Below are positions 58,859 through 64,000 of a stretch of DNA of 64,000 bases, one piece after another (position 1 is the first letter of the stretch; the number at the start of each line of letters is the position of its first letter). Origin of the DNA: Ectopseudomonas mendocina (GTDB lineage Bacteria > Pseudomonadota > Gammaproteobacteria > Pseudomonadales > Pseudomonadaceae); contig NZ_SCFY01000018.1 of NCBI RefSeq assembly GCF_007049795.1, positions 53,716-117,715 of the forward strand, given 5' to 3'. The translations under genes and the position numbers were made by a program. The notes below the pieces were generated by a model. It worked only from the letters and a program-made list of their open reading frames with translations. It ran no database searches and was not told the origin of the DNA.

Positions 58859-59440
58859 TCAGGCGCGCAAGCGCGACTGCTGTTCGATGCGGTTCTGCAG
58901 GCGATAGAGATAACCGAAGCCCTGCTCCCAATATCGATGCCCGGACTTCACGTTGATATGCCCGGCCCCGGTGAGAATCGCCGCCTCGCTGCCCCAGGCC
59001 CGCGCCAGCTCCATGGCGCGCAGGGCACTGGCCGCTGCATCGTTGTCGGAGCCCACCAGCAGGCTGGGAAAGGGCAGCAGATCACGCGGTATCGGCGCGA
59101 AGTTCTGCAGCGGTACGGGGCAACCTGGCCGCTCGACATCGGCCGGAGCCACCAGAAGCGCACCGCGCACACGGCGCAGCAGCTCGACCGGCGCCTGCGC
59201 CGCCCAGTGCGCCACCGTCACGCAACCCAGACTATGAGCGATGAGGATGACCGGACGCGGATCGGCGGCAATCGCCTGGTTCAAGGCAGCGACCCAATCG
59301 CCCCGTAGCGGGTTGAGCCAGTCCTGCTGTTCGACCCGCGCACTGTTGGGCAGGCTGCGCTGCCAGTGGCTTTGCCAGTGTTCCTCGGATGAGCCCTGCC
59401 AGCCCGGCAGGATCAGATAACGGATTGCTTCGCTGCCCAT
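58859..59440 (-). CDS. RBBP9/YdeN-family alpha/beta hydrolase
   Basis: A 193-residue serine hydrolase. The nucleophile elbow is AHSLGC with S70, the acid is probably D132 or D134 in VGSDNDAAA, and the histidine is H161 in GAGHIN. The opening YLILPGWQGSSEEHWQSHWQ is typical of the RBBP9/YdeN group. AAGGAG seven bases before 59440 fixes the start. It is divergent from oscA across a 245-base AT-rich spacer, so it may share sulfur-starvation control. Confidence 0.87.
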   Translation of the reverse strand: MGSEAIRYLILPGWQGSSEEHWQSHWQRSLPNSARVEQQDWLNPLRGDWVAALNQAIAADPRPVILIAHSLGCVTVAHWAAQAPVELLRRVRGALLVAPADVERPGCPVPLQNFAPIPRDLLPFPSLLVGSDNDAAASALRAMELARAWGSEAAILTGAGHINVKSGHRYWEQGFGYLYRLQNRIEQQSRLRA

Positions 59441-59685
59441 GACGGCGCTCCTTGAATCGAATGGCGCCAGTCTAGGCAGCGCAAACCGATTACAAAAAGA
59501 ATAAGAATTTATTTGCTTATTCCATAAATGCAAAGCAAACACGCGACGTCTTATATTTCAAAAAAGAATATAAATGTTCTTAAACAGTATTTTTAAGAAT
59601 ATTTCAGCCTCTCTACTATCCGCTCCACGCCAGCGTCGGTACTCCATCCCGCCGCCGTGGCGACCTATTCATAAGGAGCCTGGAA
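59441..59685. promoter_or_regulatory. Divergent promoter region, oscA and hydrolase
   Basis: Very AT-rich between about 59490 and 59605. AAAAAGAATA occurs twice in the same orientation, at 59494-59503 and 59561-59570, 57 bases apart edge to edge. GTTCTTAAACAGTATTTTTAAGAATATTT follows the second. This is the densest example of the motif shared by sulfur promoters in this window. Confidence 0.5.
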
Positions 59686-59868
59686 ATGACCGCGACGCTG
59701 AGAAACCTCGAAGGCCAGGATGAAGCCAGCATCCTGCGCGAGATCCAGACCGCCCTGCATGGCCTGAAATTCGGTTCGGTGGAAATCACCGTCCACAACG
59801 GCCAGGTCGTGCAGATCGAGCGCAAGGAAAAGATTCGCCTGCAACAACCGAACACCAAGAACAGCTGA
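59686..59868 (+). CDS. oscA: OscA, small DUF2292 protein
   Basis: A 60-residue cytoplasmic protein (MTATLRNLEGQDEASILREI, then GLKFGSVEITVHNGQVVQIERKEK). The FGSVEITVHNGQVVQIE core defines DUF2292. In P. corrugata, OscA is needed to use organosulfur compounds under chromate stress, and the gene lies just ahead of sbp there and in PAO1. AAGGAG upstream is strong. The biochemical role is not known. It is probably co-transcribed with sbp, 114 bases on. Confidence 0.92.
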   Translation: MTATLRNLEGQDEASILREIQTALHGLKFGSVEITVHNGQVVQIERKEKIRLQQPNTKNS

Positions 59869-59982
59869 CAGAACACCGACCTCATGATGCAGCCCGACTG
59901 GACCACCAGAGGGCTAGAAACAGTTCGCCTCGCCTGACACCCAATACGCCAACACAAGAATTCAACAGTTAGGAGCTGCACC

Positions 59983-60984
59983 ATGTCCATTCGTCGTTTC
60001 GCCCTGGCCGCGCTGGCCAGCACCCTGATCGCCGGCCCGGCCATCGCCCAGCCGCTGCTCAACGTGTCCTACGACCCGACCCGTGAGCTGTACGTCGAGT
60101 ACAACGCTGCCTTCAACAAGTTCTGGCAGTCCAAAGGCAACCCTGCCATCAGCATCCAGCAATCCCACGGTGGCTCGGGCAAACAGGCCCGTGCAGTGAT
60201 CGATGGCCTGCGCGCTGACGTGGTGACCCCGGCCCTGTCCGGCGACATCGACGCGATCAACCTCAACCAGCAGCTGATCGACCCGAACTGGCAGGCGCGC
60301 CTGCCGGACAACAGCACCCCCTACACCTCGACCATCGTGTTCCTGGTACGCAAGGGCAACCCGAAAGGCATCAAGGACTGGGATGACCTGGTCAAAGACG
60401 GCGTGGAAGTGATCACCCCGAACCCGAAGACTTCCGGCGGCGCACGCTGGAACTTCCTCGCCGCCTGGGCCTATGCCCGCGAGAAATTCGGCAGCGAAGA
60501 CAAGGCCCTGGGGTTCGTGACCGAGCTGTACCGTCACGCCCCGGTGCTGGATACCGGCGCACGCGGCTCGACCATCAGCTTCGTCCAGCGTGGCCTGGGT
60601 GACGTGCTGCTGGCCTGGGAAAACGAGGCCTACCTGTCGCTGGCCGAAGAAGGCGGCGATCAGCTGGAGATCGTCACCCCGTCGCTGTCGATCCTCGCCG
60701 AACCGCCGGTTGCGGTGGTCGATGCCAACGTCGACCGCAAAGGCACCCGCGCCGTAGCCGAAGCCTACCTCGAGCACCTGTACAGCGAAGAAGGCCAGCG
60801 CATCGCCGCGAAGAACTTCTATCGCCCACGCAACGAGAAGGTCGCCGCCGAGTTCAAGGAGCAGTTCCAGGACCTCAAGCTGGTCACCATCGACAAGGAT
60901 TTCGGCGGCTGGAAAGAAGCCCAGCCGAAGTACTTCGGTGACGGCGCGGTGTTCGATCAGATCTTCACCAAGATCAACCAGTAA
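59983..60984 (+). CDS. sbp: Periplasmic sulfate-binding protein Sbp
   Basis: A 333-residue binding protein with signal peptide MSIRRFALAALASTLIAGPAIAQ. Sbp signatures are all present: LLNVSYDPTRELY, QQSHGGSGKQARAVIDGLRADVVT, PNPKTSGGARWNFLAAWAYA, ARGSTISFVQRGLGDVLLAWENEA. These match Sbp rather than CysP. GGAG seven bases upstream fixes the start. It works with CysTWA encoded next. Confidence 0.95.
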   Translation: MSIRRFALAALASTLIAGPAIAQPLLNVSYDPTRELYVEYNAAFNKFWQSKGNPAISIQQSHGGSGKQARAVIDGLRADVVTPALSGDIDAINLNQQLIDPNWQARLPDNSTPYTSTIVFLVRKGNPKGIKDWDDLVKDGVEVITPNPKTSGGARWNFLAAWAYAREKFGSEDKALGFVTELYRHAPVLDTGARGSTISFVQRGLGDVLLAWENEAYLSLAEEGGDQLEIVTPSLSILAEPPVAVVDANVDRKGTRAVAEAYLEHLYSEEGQRIAAKNFYRPRNEKVAAEFKEQFQDLKLVTIDKDFGGWKEAQPKYFGDGAVFDQIFTKINQ

Positions 60985-61002
60985 TCCCGGTTTGATCGCT
61001 CA

Positions 61003-61030
61003 GGCTCTCCACCCTCCGGGGTGGAGAGCC
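61003..61030 (+). terminator. Attenuator-like hairpin between sbp and cysT
   Basis: Perfect 12-bp arms GGCTCTCCACCC and GGGTGGAGAGCC around TCCG are followed by TTGTTT. It should reduce read-through from sbp into cysTWA and so set an excess of binding protein. Confidence 0.75.
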
Positions 61031-61144
61031 TTGTTTAGCGCCGGCTAAAAGTCTCGCGAACCAGAGCCAGTTCCATCGCAGCACGGCAACGCGCAGCAGA
61101 CTTTTAACCAGCTCTTGTCGCGGACCTGAGCCAAAGGACACCCC

Positions 61145-61957
61145 ATGTCTCGTCGAACTTCCTCGGTCATACCCGGCTTCGGGCTGACTCTGGGCTACAC
61201 CCTCACTTACCTGGCGTTGATCGTGCTGATTCCGCTGGGTGCGATGTTCCTCTTCTCCTTCCAGCTGACCAGCGAGCAATGGTGGGCCCTGCTCAACAAC
61301 CGCCAGCTGCAGTTCTCACTGAAACTGTCGTTCGGCACCGCCCTGGCCGCGGCCGTACTCAACGGTATTCTCGGCACCATCATCGCCTGGGTGCTGGTGC
61401 GCTACACCTTTCCTGGCCGGCGCATCATCGATGCCATGGTCGACATGCCATTCGCCCTGCCCACCGCCGTGGCCGGTATCGCGCTCACCGCGCTGTACGC
61501 ACCCAACGGCCTGATCGGCTCGCTGTTCCCGTTCAAGATTGCCTATACCCCGCTGGGCATCACCCTGGCGCTGGTGTTCGTCACCCTGCCGTTCGTGGTA
61601 CGCACGCTGCAGCCGGTGCTGGCCGACATCCCCAAGGAAGTCGAAGAAGCCGCCGCCTGCCTGGGTGCCAAGCCGCTGCAGGTGTTCCGCCACGTACTGC
61701 TGCCGAGCCTGCTGCCGGCCTGGTTGACCGGTTTCGCCCTGGCCTTCGCCCGTGGCGTCGGCGAGTACGGCTCGGTGGTGTTCATCGCCGGCAACATCCC
61801 GCTGAAGACCGAGATCCTGCCGCTACTGATCGTCTCCAAGCTGGATCAGTACGATTACCCGGGCGCCACCGCCATCGGCGTGATCATGCTGGTGGTCTCG
61901 TTCATCCTGCTGCTGCTGATCAACATCCTGCAGCGCCGCATCCAGCCGCAACTCTGA
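61145..61957 (+). CDS. cysT: Sulfate ABC permease CysT (second copy)
   Basis: A 270-residue inner-membrane permease of six helices. LPTAVAGIALTALY and the coupling loop EVEEAAACLGAKPLQVFRHV mark CysT. It is preceded by AAAGGA and followed after ten bases by cysW. It is a paralogue of the gene at 13346, here in a complete operon. Confidence 0.95.
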   Translation: MSRRTSSVIPGFGLTLGYTLTYLALIVLIPLGAMFLFSFQLTSEQWWALLNNRQLQFSLKLSFGTALAAAVLNGILGTIIAWVLVRYTFPGRRIIDAMVDMPFALPTAVAGIALTALYAPNGLIGSLFPFKIAYTPLGITLALVFVTLPFVVRTLQPVLADIPKEVEEAAACLGAKPLQVFRHVLLPSLLPAWLTGFALAFARGVGEYGSVVFIAGNIPLKTEILPLLIVSKLDQYDYPGATAIGVIMLVVSFILLLLINILQRRIQPQL

Positions 61958-61967
61958 GGAGCCCGTC

Positions 61968-62834
61968 ATGAGCCTTGCAACCCTCGGCAAGAACGCGGCT
62001 GCGCGTCCGGCCAGTCGCTCCCCCGGCGCCATCGCCCTGATCGTCATCGCCTGGGCGGTGTTCGCGGTGATCCTGCTGCTACCGCTGTACATGGTGCTCA
62101 GCCAGGGCCTTAGCCGTGGCCTGGAATTCTTCTGGGATGCCATACGCGAGCCAGATGCCATCTCGGCGCTAAAGCTGACCCTGCTGGCCACCGCCATCTC
62201 GGTTCCGCTGAACCTGGTGTTCGGCGTTGCCGCCGCCTGGGCGGTGACCAAGTTCGAATTCCGCGGCAAGAGCATCCTGATCACCCTGATCGACATGCCG
62301 TTCTCGGTGTCGCCAGTGGTCGCCGGCTTGATCTACGTGCTGCTGTTCGGCTCGCAGAGTTTTCTCGCGCCGTATCTCGACTCGCAAAACCTGCAGATCG
62401 TCTACGCCGTGCCGGGCATCGTCCTGGCCACCATCTTCGTCACCTTCCCCTTCGTCGCCCGCGAGCTGATCCCGCTGATGGAGGAACAGGGCACCACCGA
62501 GGAAGAGGCCGCGCGCCTGCTCGGTGCCAATGGTTGGCAGATGTTCTGGCATGTCACGCTGCCTAACGTAAAATGGGCGCTGATTTACGGCGTGGTGCTG
62601 TGCACCGCGCGGGCGATGGGCGAATTCGGCGCAGTTTCGGTGGTTTCCGGGCATATCCGCGGGTACACCAACACCCTGCCGCTGCACATCGAGATTCTCT
62701 ACAACGAGTACAACATCGTCGCCGCCTTCAGCGTGGCGATCCTGCTGCTCGTCATGGCCCTGGTGGTGCTGCTGCTTCGCCAATGGAGCGAAGCGCGTCT
62801 GAGCCGCCAGCTACAAGCCAACCGAGAAGACTGA
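61968..62834 (+). CDS. cysW: Sulfate ABC permease CysW (second copy)
   Basis: A 288-residue inner-membrane permease. PFSVSPVVAGLIYVLLFG and the coupling loop TEEEAARLLGANGWQMFWHV are typical. The start has GAGGAG upstream. It pairs with CysT in the sulfate channel energised by CysA. Confidence 0.95.
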   Translation: MSLATLGKNAAARPASRSPGAIALIVIAWAVFAVILLLPLYMVLSQGLSRGLEFFWDAIREPDAISALKLTLLATAISVPLNLVFGVAAAWAVTKFEFRGKSILITLIDMPFSVSPVVAGLIYVLLFGSQSFLAPYLDSQNLQIVYAVPGIVLATIFVTFPFVARELIPLMEEQGTTEEEAARLLGANGWQMFWHVTLPNVKWALIYGVVLCTARAMGEFGAVSVVSGHIRGYTNTLPLHIEILYNEYNIVAAFSVAILLLVMALVVLLLRQWSEARLSRQLQANRED

Positions 62835-62889
62835 CAGCCGTAGCGCCGCCTGAAAGCGGCCCGGCCCACGGAACCACCAGGGGTAAGCC

Positions 62890-63882
62890 ATGAGTATCGA
62901 AGTCAAAGGCGTCAACAAGCAGTTCGGCCAGTTCAAGGCGCTGAACGAGATCAACCTGAGCATCCAGAGCGGCGAGCTGGTCGCCCTGCTCGGCCCTTCC
63001 GGCTGCGGCAAAACCACCCTGCTGCGCATCATCGCCGGCCTGGAAACCCCGGACAGCGGCACCATTGGCTTCCACGGCGAGGACGTGTCCGAGCATGACG
63101 TGCGTGATCGCAATGTCGGCTTCGTGTTCCAGCACTACGCGCTGTTCCGCCACATGACCGTGTTCGACAACGTCGCCTTCGGTCTGCGCATGAAGCCCAA
63201 GCGCGAGCGCCCGAGCGAAGAGGTGATCCAGCAGAAGGTGCACGAGCTACTCAACCTGGTGCAGCTCGACTGGCTCGGCGATCGCTACCCGGAACAGCTG
63301 TCCGGCGGCCAGCGCCAGCGTATCGCCCTGGCTCGCGCCCTGGCGGTAGAACCGAAAGTGCTGCTGCTCGACGAACCCTTCGGCGCACTGGATGCCAAGG
63401 TGCGCAAGGAGCTGCGCCGCTGGCTGGCACGCCTGCACGAAGAAGTGCATCTGACCAGCGTGTTCGTCACCCACGACCAGGAAGAAGCCATGGAAGTGGC
63501 CGACCGCATCGTGGTGATGAACAAGGGCGTGATCGAGCAGATCGGCACCCCGGCCGAGGTCTACGAGCACCCGGCCAGCGATTTCGTCTACCACTTCCTC
63601 GGTGATGCCAACCGCCTCTACGTCGGCAATGACCACCACGTGCTGTTCCGCCCGCACGAGGTCGACCTGTCCAGCGAACCGAGCCCGGAGCACAAGGCCG
63701 GTGAAGTGCGCGACATCCGCCTGCTCGGCGCGATCACCCGCATCACCCTCAAGGTCGAAGGCCAGGACGAGCTGATCGAGGCCGAGGTGGCCAAGGATCA
63801 CGTCAGCCTGGACAACCTCGCCCGCGGTACCACCCTGTACTTCAAGCCCAAGGGTGGCAAGCCAGTCAGCACCTCAGCCTAA
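62890..63882 (+). CDS. cysA: Sulfate/thiosulfate ABC ATPase CysA
   Basis: A 330-residue ATP-binding subunit. Walker A is GPSGCGKTT, the signature LSGGQRQR, Walker B LLLLDEP and the switch histidine VFVTHDQEEA. The C-terminal 90 residues form the TRAP/TOBE-like regulatory part. It is the only CysA-type ATPase in the window, so it may also serve the cysA-less cysP-cysT-cysW system at 12522-15316. AGGGG seven bases upstream supports the start. Confidence 0.95.
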   Translation: MSIEVKGVNKQFGQFKALNEINLSIQSGELVALLGPSGCGKTTLLRIIAGLETPDSGTIGFHGEDVSEHDVRDRNVGFVFQHYALFRHMTVFDNVAFGLRMKPKRERPSEEVIQQKVHELLNLVQLDWLGDRYPEQLSGGQRQRIALARALAVEPKVLLLDEPFGALDAKVRKELRRWLARLHEEVHLTSVFVTHDQEEAMEVADRIVVMNKGVIEQIGTPAEVYEHPASDFVYHFLGDANRLYVGNDHHVLFRPHEVDLSSEPSPEHKAGEVRDIRLLGAITRITLKVEGQDELIEAEVAKDHVSLDNLARGTTLYFKPKGGKPVSTSA

Positions 63883-63890
63883 AGCCACAC

Positions 63891-63944
63891 CTGTAGGAGT
63901 TGCGCCCCGCGACGAAACGCTTCGCCCCGGGGCGGGGCTCCTAC
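63891..63944. repeat. REPIN downstream of cysA
   Basis: CTGTAGGAGTTGCGCCCCGC faces GGGGCGGGGCTCCTACG. The bases after it to the window end contain a GCGTAGGGTGG unit like those at 25217 and 25363. Confidence 0.75.
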
Positions 63945-64000
63945 GCGGTGAAGCATTGGCATGCCTTAGTCAGTAGGACGAGCGTAGGGTGGGCGTAGGG

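Noticed and set aside
1..64000. CRISPR array or prophage
   Set aside because: The repeats are dispersed palindromes rather than regular direct repeats with unique spacers, and there are no cas, integrase, capsid or transposase genes.

Overview
The window is high-GC chromosomal DNA of a Pseudomonas species. The genus call rests on an ssu operon that carries ssuF and a neighbouring lsfA, an oscA-sbp-cysTWA operon, an OprD-family porin, and many Pseudomonas-type REP/REPIN palindromes of the GTAGGAGCGGCT...AGCCGCTCCTAC kind. I cannot fix the species. No tRNA, rRNA, CRISPR array, integrase or transposase was seen. The unifying theme is sulfur acquisition, interleaved with signalling, amine catabolism, molybdate uptake and general transport.

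Layout. (1) 0.3-12.4 kb: a PAS-GGDEF cyclase and a DesA-type desaturase on the minus strand, then on the plus strand a signalling array: a PAS-GGDEF-EAL protein, a receiver-HDOD protein, a 1387-residue GAF/multi-PAS histidine kinase, a lone receiver, and an Hpt-REC-REC-GGDEF protein. (2) 12.5-21.4 kb, minus strand: a cysP-like binding protein with cysT and cysW but no cysA, then lsfA-ssuEADCBF for alkanesulfonate use. (3) 21.5-25.2 kb: an acetyltransferase, a ChrA chromate transporter and an unrecognised 451-residue accessory gene. (4) 25.6-34.9 kb: two sulfur-related arms, mostly diverging from one promoter region: porin plus sulfonate-type ABC transporter on the left, and binding protein, DszC/SfnC-like flavoenzyme, periplasmic rhodanese and YeeE/YedE permease on the right. 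(5) 35-42 kb: two MFS exporters, a small zinc-ribbon-like protein, a methyltransferase, an AraC regulator and a LysR/EamA divergent pair. (6) 41.9-54.8 kb: GMC dehydrogenase, ABC importer, class III aminotransferase, aldehyde dehydrogenase, LysR, M20 deacylase, DUF1028, RidA-family protein and flavin monooxygenase, probably for an amine or amino compound. (7) 55-57.7 kb: modABC with a ModE-like operator. (8) 57.8-63.9 kb: a reduced sigma-54-activator-like AAA+ protein, a small alpha/beta hydrolase and oscA-sbp-cysTWA.

How it fits together. Sulfate (Sbp-CysTWA), probably thiosulfate (the CysP-like system and YeeE) and organosulfur compounds (Ssu and the 25-34 kb arms) all feed sulfite or sulfide supply. 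LsfA, OscA and ChrA protect against oxidative or chromate stress when sulfate importers are induced. An AT-rich motif, AAAAAGAATA or close to it, recurs upstream of cysP, lsfA, the 30-kb divergon and oscA, and may mark a shared sulfur-starvation control site.

The best candidates for undescribed biology are the 29.6-34.9 kb organosulfur divergon, the accessory gene at 23.86-25.21 kb, the AAA+ protein with altered sigma-54 contact loop and no DNA-binding domain, and the phosphorelay-like cyclic-di-GMP array.
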